Assembly: GCF_005405465.1 (NCBI RefSeq) | Contig: NZ_BJEC01000002.1 | Location: forward strand, 79,049 to 143,048 | Direction of reading: 5' to 3' | Length of the DNA: 64,000 nucleotides | Source: Weissella thailandensis | Lineage (GTDB): Bacteria > Bacillota > Bacilli > Lactobacillales > Lactobacillaceae | Shown: piece by piece, positions 57,007 through 64,000 of the stretch | Numbering within the stretch: the first letter of the stretch is position 1 | Layout of the letters: each line of letters opens with the position of its first letter | Position numbers and translations under genes: made by a program | The notes under the pieces: model-generated | Seen by the model: only the letters and a program-made list of their open reading frames with translations | What the model was told of the DNA's origin: nothing | Database searches by the model: none

Positions 57007-57747
57007 TTAAAACGTAATTGTATTAACTGCAGAAGGTTTTTCAATTTCGTTACCGGCAGAATCTTTTACCGTGGCAAACTGCACATTAAGTGACTTTAAG
57101 TTCGCAACGTCCTTTTTCGGTACCAAAACGGTTGTTGTTGTAACAACCGTACTATATGGCACAACACCAGCCGTATTTAACTGACCATCATTGTAAATAC
57201 CACTCAATGCTGACATCGTTGTACTACCAGGGTACTTAACCGCTGTAATGCCCGGTGTTATAGCCGTCACTGCGTTATTATTAGTCACTCGGTAATTAAT
57301 TACCAAAGTCGTAAACTTATCAGAAATATTTCGATCATTTAATGTATGTCTAGCAGATACTAAAGCATTTTGTGTCCTAGCCGTATTTTTGATGACATTA
57401 ATTTGTTCAATCTTGTAGTCAAGCGTACCGTTAGTAATTGTTTGATTTACTTTTTTACTATCGACCCACTTCTGAACAAGACCGTTCTCGGTAATCTGAT
57501 ATTGGCCGACTTTTTTAATTTGCCCAGTTTGGACAAAGTTTTTGTTGGCTAAATCTTTTTTCGTTGGTTCATACTTACCATCATCACTACCTTTTTTTGC
57601 AAAAGGTTGTTTATTATGTTTTAGGTTTACCTCAGCCATCGTTCGAACACGGGTAGGCTGCCCATTACTACGATATAATACTAAGACAACAATAATGGCA
57701 ACGATGCCGATAATTGTTGCTAAAAGCCATCCGATTCGTCTTTGCAT
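57007..57747 (-). CDS. Membrane-anchored extracellular protein, DUF4352-like
   Basis: 246 residues from the ATG at 57747 behind GAGGAAGG. One N-terminal membrane helix (about 5-26, IGWLLATIIGIVAIIVVLVL), a Lys-rich linker, and a beta-rich domain (about 85-246) with alternating short strands like TLVINYRVTNNN, reminiscent of DUF4352/telokin-like domains. It would sit outside the cell. The function is unknown. It follows a small unknown gene by 15 bases. Confidence 0.6.
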   Translation of the reverse strand: MQRRIGWLLATIIGIVAIIVVLVLYRSNGQPTRVRTMAEVNLKHNKQPFAKKGSDDGKYEPTKKDLANKNFVQTGQIKKVGQYQITENGLVQKWVDSKKVNQTITNGTLDYKIEQINVIKNTARTQNALVSARHTLNDRNISDKFTTLVINYRVTNNNAVTAITPGITAVKYPGSTTMSALSGIYNDGQLNTAGVVPYSTVVTTTTVLVPKKDVANLKSLNVQFATVKDSAGNEIEKPSAVNTITF

Positions 57748-57762
57748 ACTTTCCTTCCTCAA

Positions 57763-58038
57763 TCAGCCCAACACAATAACATCTTGAATAATGCGGTAGC
57801 CGTAAATTTTGTGTAACACTTGATCACGATCACGAACAACTATTTCTAAGTTATCATCTTGATACTGCTGTAAATCACTGACTGTTGTTACTTGATTCTT
57901 ATCTATTTCTAAAATCAAATAGTGCCCATCTTTGCCAACGATTCTAATTGATTCAAAATTAGGGACAAATAGGCGGGTTGCAATTGGACGACTTAAAGAC
58001 ATACCATTTACTGATACTTTTAATTCCCCTAATTGCAT
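57763..58038 (-). CDS. Small soluble protein of unknown function (91 aa)
   Basis: About 91 residues, MQLGELKVSVNGMSLSRPIA onward. Beta-rich, acidic, with LFVPNFESIRIVGKDGHYLI in the middle. No membrane segment or known motif. ATG 58038 is six bases after GGGGTG. Probably one operon with the membrane-anchored protein downstream. Confidence 0.55.
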   Translation of the reverse strand: MQLGELKVSVNGMSLSRPIATRLFVPNFESIRIVGKDGHYLILEIDKNQVTTVSDLQQYQDDNLEIVVRDRDQVLHKIYGYRIIQDVIVLG

Positions 58039-58072
58039 GTCGCACACCCCTATCCATCAGTATATTATGACA

Positions 58073-58110
58073 TATAAAAAAACAAGCAACCTTAAACAAA
58101 GGTCACTTGT
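58073..58110 (-). terminator. Terminator of the heat-shock operon
   Basis: ACAAGTGACCTT pairs with AAGGTTGCTTGT, followed by TTTTTTTATATG on the minus strand, a few bases after dnaJ. Confidence 0.8.
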
Positions 58111-58119
58111 GGTTATTTA

Positions 58120-59046
58120 TTAACCGAAAAATCCTTTTTTATGCTCGCCAGTCATTGTCTCACGGAAAGCTTCAAGGGCCTTCTTTTGCTCCTTGTTCAA
58201 TTTCTTTGGCACTTCAACATATAATGTCACGATGTGATCACCATTGTTGTTGTTATTACGCATGTGAGGAGCACCCTTACCACGCAATCGGAAATTAGTC
58301 TCCGTTGCTGTTCCAGCTGGTACCTTAAGTTTAACCTCACCGTTTACTGTTTTAACGGAAATTTCACCACCCAATGTTGCAGTAGCAAAGTCAATACCCA
58401 TTCGTGAATAAACCGTAGCACCTTCACGCTCGAAACCATCCTTAGATGGTGCAACATGGAATACAACAAACAAATCACCGTAAGGTCCGCCGTTAAAGCC
58501 AGCTTCACCTTGACCAGATAAGCGCATTTGTTGACCATTTTCAACTCCCGCTGGCACAGTAACCTTCAACTCTTTACTTTCTTGCTTACCATCATCAGTA
58601 GAACGAGTGTACGAAATTGTCGTATCTTTACCAAAGACCGCCTCTTCGAACGTCAAGTTCATACGATATTGTAAATCTTGTCCTTTACGAGGGCGATTTG
58701 GATTTTGGAAGCCACCACCAAACATTTGGCTAAAGATATCACCAAGGTCAGAGAAGTCACCATATTGGGCACTACCGCCACCGAAACCGCCAAAGCCGCC
58801 GAAACCACCTTGGCCGCCACCAGGTTGGCCATCAGTAGCACCATATTGGTCGTACATGGCACGTTTTTGCTCATCACCTAGCGTCTCATAAGCTTCTTGA
58901 ACTTCCTTATATTTTTCCTCGGCACCTGCCTCATGGTTAATATCGGGGTGATATTTCTTAGATAACTTACGGTAAGCTTTCTTAATTTCATCTTGTGAGG
59001 CATTTTTATCAATACCTAAACGCTCATATAATTCAGTATTATTCAT
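58120..59046 (-). CDS. dnaJ: DnaJ-like co-chaperone without zinc finger
   Basis: 308 residues. J domain (1-70, HPD at 33-35), Gly/Phe-rich linker (about 75-115), then the two beta-sandwich substrate-binding domains. The zinc-finger insert with four CxxCxGxG repeats, present in type I DnaJ, is absent: the chain goes from [15 protein letters not shown] directly to [20 protein letters not shown], and the protein has no Cys. It therefore has the type II (CbpA/DnaJB) layout. It is nevertheless the only DnaJ of the hrcA-grpE-dnaK operon. SD TAGGAGGAC. Confidence 0.9.
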   Translation of the reverse strand: MNNTELYERLGIDKNASQDEIKKAYRKLSKKYHPDINHEAGAEEKYKEVQEAYETLGDEQKRAMYDQYGATDGQPGGGQGGFGGFGGFGGGSAQYGDFSDLGDIFSQMFGGGFQNPNRPRKGQDLQYRMNLTFEEAVFGKDTTISYTRSTDDGKQESKELKVTVPAGVENGQQMRLSGQGEAGFNGGPYGDLFVVFHVAPSKDGFEREGATVYSRMGIDFATATLGGEISVKTVNGEVKLKVPAGTATETNFRLRGKGAPHMRNNNNNGDHIVTLYVEVPKKLNKEQKKALEAFRETMTGEHKKGFFG

Positions 59047-59079
59047 GAGGCAAGTCCTCCTAAAAATTTAAATATGTAT

Positions 59080-59110
59080 CGCCCCGTGAGCTGCTATTCT
59101 CACAAGGGCG
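59080..59110 (-). promoter_or_regulatory. Hairpin between dnaK and dnaJ
   Basis: CGCCCTTGTGAG-loop-CTCACGGGGCG with one bulge and one mismatch; only a mixed AT tract follows. It may be an mRNA processing or attenuation site that adjusts dnaJ relative to dnaK. Confidence 0.45.
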
Positions 59111-59153
59111 TATGATCCGTAACGTAGGGTTGTTTAGATCAGATCGTTAATTT

Positions 59154-60989
59154 TTACTTTTTGTCATCATCTGAGACATCTTCAAAGTCACCATCAACAG
59201 TATCATCATTACCTGATTGACCGTCTTGTGCGGCTCCGTCATTGCCTCCTTCTGGTTGTGCTTGTTGATACAATTTAACGGCTAATTCTTGAGAAACCTT
59301 CTCCAAAGCTTCCTTCTTTGCCTTCATATCTTCTAAGTCGTCAGCTTCCTTGGCTGCCTTCAAATCAGCAACGCCGTCTTCAACTGGCTTCTTATCATCA
59401 TCTGACAACTTGTCGCCTGCTTCTTCCAATGTCTTTTCTGATTGGAAAATCAATTGGTCAACTTCGTTACGCAAGTCAGCTTCTTCCTTACGCTTTTGGT
59501 CAGCTTCTTCGTTGGCCTTCGCGTCATTCATCATACGCTCAATTTCATCTTCTGACAATGAACCTGAACTTTGGATGGTAATCTTTTGTTCCTTGTTCGT
59601 ACCCAAATCCTTAGCAGAAACAGATACAATACCGTTACGGTCAATGTCGAACTTAACTTCGATCTGTGGTACACCACGAGGAGCTGCAGGAATATCAGCT
59701 AATTGGAAACGACCCAATGTCTTGTTATCGGCAGCCATTGAACGCTCACCTTGCAAAACATGGATATCAACGGCTGGTTGGTTATCAGCAGCAGTTGAGA
59801 ATGTTTGTGACTTTGATGTTGGGATCGTTGTGTTACGATCAATCAACTTTGTGAAGACACCACCCATTGTTTCGATACCCAATGATAATGGCGTAACATC
59901 AAGCAAAACAACGTCCTTAACGTCACCAGTAATCACACCACCTTGAACAGCTGCACCAAGAGCAACAGCTTCATCAGGGTTGATTGAGTGATCTGGTTCC
60001 TTACCAGTCAACTCCTTAACTGACTCTTGAACGGCTGGGATACGAGTTGAACCACCGTTTAGGATAACCTTATCAATGTCACCCATTGAAAGATCAGCAT
60101 CCTTCAAAGCGCTACGAACAGGTGCTTCAGCACGCTTTACCAGGTCAGCTGTCAATTGGTTGAATTGAGCACGTGACAAAGTTGTTTGCAAGTGCAATGG
60201 GCCTTCGTTAGTAGCTGTAATAAATGGCAAATCAATTTGAGCTTCAGTAGCTGATGACAAAGTCTTCTTTGCAGTTTCAGCAGCATCCTTCAAACGTTGT
60301 AATGCTAATTTATCATTCTTTAAGTCAATGCCGTTTTCTTTTTTAAAGCCATCGGCTAACCAATCAATAACCTTTTGGTCAAAGTCGTCACCACCAAGGT
60401 GTGTATCACCATTGGTTGATAGTACTTCGAACACACCATCACCTAATTCAAGAACAGAAACATCAAATGTTCCACCACCCAAATCGTAAACCAAAATCTT
60501 TTGGTCTTGGTCAAGCTTATCTAGACCATATGCCAATGATGAAGCAGTTGGCTCGTTAACGATACGTTCAACTTGCAAACCAGCAATCTTACCAGCATCC
60601 TTAGTAGCTTGACGTTGGGCATCGTTAAAGTATGCAGGTACAGTAATAACAGCCTTATCAACTGTCTCACCTAAGTAATCTTCAGCATACTTCTTGATGT
60701 ATTGTAGAATCATTGCTGAAATTTCTTGTGGTGTGTAATCCTTACCATCAATCGTTACCTTGTAACCAGCTTCACCCATGTGTGACTTGATTGACAACAC
60801 AGTGTCTGGGTTGGTAATTGCTTGACGCTTAGCAGTGTCACCAACTTGTGTCTCACCGTTCTTAAATGAAACAGCTGATGGCGTTGTACGACCACCGTTT
60901 GGGTTAGTGATAATCTTTGGAGATCCACCTTCCATAACAGCAACAGCAGAATTTGTAGTTCCTAAATCAATTCCAATGATCTTTGACAT
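59154..60989 (-). CDS. dnaK: Chaperone DnaK (Hsp70)
   Basis: 611 residues. [36 protein letters not shown] and [14 protein letters not shown] in the ATPase domain, [17 protein letters not shown] at the linker, then the substrate-binding domain and an acidic C-terminal tail. It lacks the ~24-residue insert of Gram-negative DnaK, as normal for Firmicutes. Partner genes grpE and dnaJ flank it. Confidence 0.98.
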   Translation of the reverse strand: MSKIIGIDLGTTNSAVAVMEGGSPKIITNPNGGRTTPSAVSFKNGETQVGDTAKRQAITNPDTVLSIKSHMGEAGYKVTIDGKDYTPQEISAMILQYIKKYAEDYLGETVDKAVITVPAYFNDAQRQATKDAGKIAGLQVERIVNEPTASSLAYGLDKLDQDQKILVYDLGGGTFDVSVLELGDGVFEVLSTNGDTHLGGDDFDQKVIDWLADGFKKENGIDLKNDKLALQRLKDAAETAKKTLSSATEAQIDLPFITATNEGPLHLQTTLSRAQFNQLTADLVKRAEAPVRSALKDADLSMGDIDKVILNGGSTRIPAVQESVKELTGKEPDHSINPDEAVALGAAVQGGVITGDVKDVVLLDVTPLSLGIETMGGVFTKLIDRNTTIPTSKSQTFSTAADNQPAVDIHVLQGERSMAADNKTLGRFQLADIPAAPRGVPQIEVKFDIDRNGIVSVSAKDLGTNKEQKITIQSSGSLSEDEIERMMNDAKANEEADQKRKEEADLRNEVDQLIFQSEKTLEEAGDKLSDDDKKPVEDGVADLKAAKEADDLEDMKAKKEALEKVSQELAVKLYQQAQPEGGNDGAAQDGQSGNDDTVDGDFEDVSDDDKK

Positions 60990-61044
60990 AATAATTTACC
61001 TCTTATTGATCAGATTTTTTATATATTAATTAATAACTAGTTGT

Positions 61045-61605
61045 TTAATTATAAACAGCTACCATTGCTGGTCGAATTACTCGATCAGCTAAAACATAAC
61101 CCTTTTGAAGAACCGTCGCAATTGTATCGGCAGGATGATCATCATCTGCAGGTACTGATTGAATTGCTTGGTGGAAGTTCGGATCAAATGCTTCGCCAGT
61201 TTCACCAACTGCCTTAACATCATGTTCTTCAAGTGCTGAGATTAGCGTTTTGTAAACCATCTCAACCCCATCCTTAATTTGCTTAGCTGCACCATCTTCG
61301 ACTTCAACTTGTAGCGCACGCTCCAAGTTATCTACAGCTGGCAAAACTGAAGCAGCTAACTTTTGATTTGCAAACTTAACCGCTTGTGTTTGTTCCTTCG
61401 CATAACGAGATTGCATGTTTCGCATCTCAGCTTCGGCACGTAGATACCTGTCTTCGGCTTCGGCAACCTTTGTCTCTAGTTCAGAAATTTGGTCTGCCTC
61501 TGTCTTTGGCTCTTCAGCCTCAGTAGCTTTAGCTTCAGTGTCAACATCCGCTTCTTCATTGACGACCTCAACTTCTTCTTCAGGAGTCTTCTTTTCTTCT
61601 GACAT
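61045..61605 (-). CDS. grpE: Nucleotide exchange factor GrpE
   Basis: 186 residues: acidic disordered N-terminus (about 1-45), long coiled coil with RYLRAEAEMRNMQSRYAKEQ, and the C-terminal beta domain ending VLQKGYVLADRVIRPAMVAV. It releases ADP from DnaK. SD GAAAAGAGGTG. It lies 19 bases after hrcA. Confidence 0.96.
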   Translation of the reverse strand: MSEEKKTPEEEVEVVNEEADVDTEAKATEAEEPKTEADQISELETKVAEAEDRYLRAEAEMRNMQSRYAKEQTQAVKFANQKLAASVLPAVDNLERALQVEVEDGAAKQIKDGVEMVYKTLISALEEHDVKAVGETGEAFDPNFHQAIQSVPADDDHPADTIATVLQKGYVLADRVIRPAMVAVYN

Positions 61606-61624
61606 GTCAACACCTCTTTTCTAA

Positions 61625-62650
61625 CTAACGATAATATTCTAATAACTGTTGCGATAAAGCACTGCGGAACGCATCAACCAAACTAACCATGTCAGCATAG
61701 CGCATCGATGTTGGCCCTAAAATAGCAATGGCACCAACACCATACTGTGCAACACGATATGTGGCTGACACAAGACTATATGGTGATAATAAATTATTAC
61801 CATTTTCATCACCAATTTGTACGATCACCCCATCATTAGCCGTTCCAACAACCCGTCTCATATCTTGCGCCGAATCAAGTAACTGGTATAGTTGCTTAAC
61901 ATCTTGCAAGCTTGAATCAACGGTGAAGTCAAGAACATTTAAATAACCACCGATAAACACGTTATCATGAATCGATCGTGCTAATACGTCACCAAACAAT
62001 TGTAAAAATGCAACTGGTGTACGAATAACTCGCTCCATTTGCCAAGGTAAATCACCAGTTAATGTCCTTAACACTTCGACAATGGGCTGATTAACTAACG
62101 TTCGATTAATATAATCAACCATATCATCAAGATTTCTAATAGACATCCCCTCTGGTAATCTAAAACTTTGACTCGTAACTTGTCCATCATTAGTAACAAT
62201 AATAGCCATGATTTGCTGGCCATTTATGGGTACTAAGCGGAACCCTGAAAGCCGAATATCAACTGATTCAGGTTTAAGGGCAACAACCGTATAGCCTGTC
62301 AGACTCGCTAACTCATCTACCATCGTCTGCATCAAATCGTCAATCTCTTCGAAATTTCGATTAAATACACGTTCTAATGATTTTTGAACAACTCTTGATA
62401 GATGATGTTGATGCATTAATTCATCAACATAATAGCGGTAGCCCCGTTGTGAAGGCACGCGACCCGATGAAGTGTGCTCTTTTTGTAGCAAGCCCAATTC
62501 CTCTAGTAGTGCCATTTCATTTCGCACAGTTGCTGAGCTGACTGCTAGATCTAATTCATTTAACAGTGTTTTAGATCCAACAGCTTTGCCGGTTTTTGCG
62601 TAATCGCGAATTATTGTGGCTAATATTAGCCGCTGTCTCTCCGTTAACAT
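61625..62650 (-). CDS. hrcA: Heat-inducible repressor HrcA
   Basis: 341 residues from the ATG at 62650 (MLTERQRLILATIIRDYAKT) behind AAAGGTG. Winged helix with AVSSATVRNEMALLEELGLL and SSGRVPSQRGYRYYVDEL, then the GAF-like and insert domains with ending GPTSMRYADMVSLVDAF. It binds CIRCE when folded with GroEL help. Two CIRCE-like sites precede it. Confidence 0.95.
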   Translation of the reverse strand: MLTERQRLILATIIRDYAKTGKAVGSKTLLNELDLAVSSATVRNEMALLEELGLLQKEHTSSGRVPSQRGYRYYVDELMHQHHLSRVVQKSLERVFNRNFEEIDDLMQTMVDELASLTGYTVVALKPESVDIRLSGFRLVPINGQQIMAIIVTNDGQVTSQSFRLPEGMSIRNLDDMVDYINRTLVNQPIVEVLRTLTGDLPWQMERVIRTPVAFLQLFGDVLARSIHDNVFIGGYLNVLDFTVDSSLQDVKQLYQLLDSAQDMRRVVGTANDGVIVQIGDENGNNLLSPYSLVSATYRVAQYGVGAIAILGPTSMRYADMVSLVDAFRSALSQQLLEYYR

Positions 62651-62664
62651 ACGCGTCACCTTTC

Positions 62665-62691
62665 TTAGCACTCTCAACTACTTCGTGCTAA
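62665..62691. promoter_or_regulatory. CIRCE operator 1 (imperfect)
   Basis: TTAGCACTC-N9-TCGTGCTAA; consensus right arm is GAGTGCTAA, so two mismatches. It lies between the promoter and the hrcA start codon. Confidence 0.85.
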
Positions 62692-62699
62692 CAGTTATT

Positions 62700-62728
62700 A
62701 TAGTACACGCCTTATATTAACTTGTCAA
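62700..62728 (-). promoter_or_regulatory. Promoter of hrcA-grpE-dnaK-dnaJ
   Basis: Perfect -35 TTGACA (62723-62728), 17 bases, TACTAT (62700-62705) on the minus strand, flanked by the two CIRCE sites. Confidence 0.8.
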
Positions 62729-62734
62729 CACCTT

Positions 62735-62761
62735 TTAGCACTCTTTATTATTAAGTGCTAA
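62735..62761. promoter_or_regulatory. CIRCE operator 2
   Basis: TTAGCACTC-N9-AAGTGCTAA, one mismatch from the consensus, just upstream of the -35 box. Confidence 0.9.
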
Positions 62762-62862
62762 TTGTAGAAAATGAACTACGCAAAATCTTGCGTATCCGTT
62801 GCCTTATTACTACTTTGTCAGTGCCTATACAAAGACGTTGATTGTCACCATCTGTCCATTTT

Positions 62863-63636
62863 TTATTTCAGCGCTTTAGTAATTGGATCAAAATAGTAAG
62901 CAGTCTGATCGATTATTTGCCAATCGGTCAACAGAATATTGTTTTTGGCATACTGTCGCTGTCCTTGTTCATTCGTTTGCCAACCATTCGAAACAAATAA
63001 TGACTGATTTGATATATCCAGCGGCATGACAGATCTGTTTAAAACCATAAAATTTACAATAGTAGTGCTCATTAGTTTGTAAGTCATACTATTTGGATGA
63101 ACACCATCTTTGATAGAAAAATAGTCATACGAAAATCCTGCCTGTCGCCAATTCAAGACCGGTATGCCAAAAGATTGGTAAACTTCTGTCAGAGCCATTC
63201 GTAGTTCTGCTAATCTATAATAACTTCTTTTATCTTTCATATATGATTCAAACGGCAATAAACCCATAATTTTTACATTTAAATTAGCTGAATGTAATCG
63301 CATAATATTCGTTTGCAGTCGTTGCTGCACATAACCAATATTATTATCACTGTAATTTAAATCATTAACACCTAACGACAACAATAGAATATCTGCAGAC
63401 TGGAATTGTGGATCCAGAATAATTTTCGAAACGTTATTGGTTAGATCGAATGTACGCATCTGTTGATTACCACTAATTTGCGCACCAGAAAAAGAGTAGT
63501 CATTATTAACTCTTGCGTGGCTGACTTGGGAAATAAATTTCGGGCAATTCTCTTTTAATAACTTTGTGCCATCCCACCCGACCATCAACGAGTCACCAAC
63601 TATCCAAATTTTTTTATTCTGAAAATAAAGTAATTG
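62863..63636 (-). pseudogene. SGNH/GDSL hydrolase, 5' end cut by IS3-family element
   Basis: About 257 own residues remain. GDSL block WIVGDSLMVGWDG, block III LGVNDL and the C-terminal DGVHPNSMTY triad part are present, so the catalytic core is intact. The frame continues as MGFSSQ into the IS end at 63637-63651, so the native start and probable N-terminal anchor or signal are lost. A TTG at 63651 in the IS could serve as start but has no clear SD. It was probably an esterase of the cell surface. A small hairpin lies near 62774-62793. Confidence 0.7.
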
Positions 63637-64000
63637 TGAACTGAACCCCAAAAATTGGAGAGAAGTTTAAGCAACTAGCTGGTCGGAAAGACTTCGGTAT
63701 TGAACCGGAGTTTTTCCGGCCAGCTTTGTTTTAATCCGTTTATTGTTGTAGTAATAGATATAATTATTGACGGCAGACTTCAGCTCGTCATAGTTTTGAT
63801 AATGGTTATTATGGACAGTTCCTACCTTCAAGAGATGAAAGAAGCTCTCCGCCATAGCATTATCTAGACAGGTCGCTTTGCGACTCATACTTTGAAACAC
63901 ATGGTTGTTCTGCAAACGTGAGACATATTCATAATTTTGATACTGGAATCCCTGGTCAGAGTGGATTGTTAAACGGTAATTTAATTTGGGTCTAGTATTT
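63637..64000. mobile_element. IS3-family insertion sequence, one end (continues beyond the window)
   Basis: The element starts at TGAACTGAACCCCAAAAATT, a terminal inverted repeat of IS3/IS150 style beginning with TG, followed by 3' end of its transposase. The other end, and thus the target-site duplication, is outside the window. Confidence 0.8.
63667..64000 (-). CDS. IS3-family transposase (OrfB), C-terminal part
   Basis: At least 110 codons, open to the window end. Part of the DDE integrase domain: the second Asp in LTIHSDQGFQYQNYEYV and the Glu in CLDNAMAESFFHLLK, 34-35 residues later, as in IS150-group enzymes. NYIYYYNNKRIKTKLAGKTP and PVQYR is the classical end. The upstream half and the orfA frame lie outside. 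Confidence 0.92.
   Translation of the reverse strand, partial: NTRPKLNYRLTIHSDQGFQYQNYEYVSRLQNNHVFQSMSRKATCLDNAMAESFFHLLKVGTVHNNHYQNYDELKSAVNNYIYYYNNKRIKTKLAGKTPVQYRSLSDQLVA

Noticed and set aside
58607..58891. Pro-rich frame opposite dnaJ
   Set aside because: It is the complement of the Gly/Phe-rich linker (GGN codons give CCN).

Overview
The window is chromosomal DNA of a low-GC Gram-positive lactic acid bacterium. Several blocks have a gene order familiar from Lactobacillales: rpsA-cmk-LysM-recS-ypbB, ribU-rluB-scpB-scpA-ribT-xerD-cvfB, rel-dtd, frr-pyrH-tsf-rpsB, rnz-recJ-apt and hrcA-grpE-dnaK-dnaJ. Together with the compact proteins this suggests the Leuconostocaceae (Weissella or Leuconostoc type). 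The genus is an inference and no rRNA or tRNA gene is present to confirm it. Most genes are on the minus strand. Many transcription units end in strong intrinsic terminators that look alike at the top of the stem.

Layout. 1-4.1 kb: 5' part of trmK, a TPR protein, a 46-residue basic protein, a large membrane-anchored protein of unknown function and a Nudix hydrolase. 4.1-10.4 kb: sbcC-sbcD, an ECF S component with a pyridoxine kinase, and HU. 10.5-23.5 kb: der, rpsA, cmk, a LysM surface protein, recS/ypbB, an FMN riboswitch with ribU, rluB-scpB-scpA-ribT-xerD-cvfB and an unknown acidic protein. 23.5-31.5 kb: a cation/proton antiporter behind a terminator-like hairpin, an orphan RelB/DinJ-type antitoxin, dtd, the stringent-response enzyme rel, dnaE and a DUF2929 protein. 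31.5-41 kb: folA, an ABC-F ATPase, cca, a MYG1-family protein, glmS with repeated TGGTATA boxes around its promoter, a 37-residue His-rich peptide gene with its own promoter and a perfect palindrome, amtB and an LCP protein. 41-46 kb: frr-pyrH-tsf-rpsB, a GIY-YIG protein, a tRNA methyltransferase and plsC. 46-53 kb: yneF, a DUF896 protein, a lexA that seems unable to self-cleave, an MgtC-like protein, the remnant of a sugar acetyltransferase, and a cell-envelope cluster (two acyltransferase-3 proteins and an LTA synthase-like sulfatase). 53-64 kb: apt-recJ, rnz, two unknown proteins, the CIRCE-controlled heat-shock operon with a zinc-finger-less DnaJ, an SGNH hydrolase whose 5' end is cut by an IS3-family element, and the IS running out of the window.

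Most genes do housekeeping work: translation, DNA repair and segregation, cofactor uptake, envelope building and stress response. No phage, CRISPR or classical defence island is visible. The main departures from the textbook picture are the LexA missing its cleavage site and catalytic lysine, the GlmS whose nucleophile Cys is residue 3 (Met-Phe-Cys), the Cys-free DnaJ, the His-rich micro-gene, the glmS operator-like boxes, the hairpin directly in front of the antiporter SD and the unassigned leader of rpsB.
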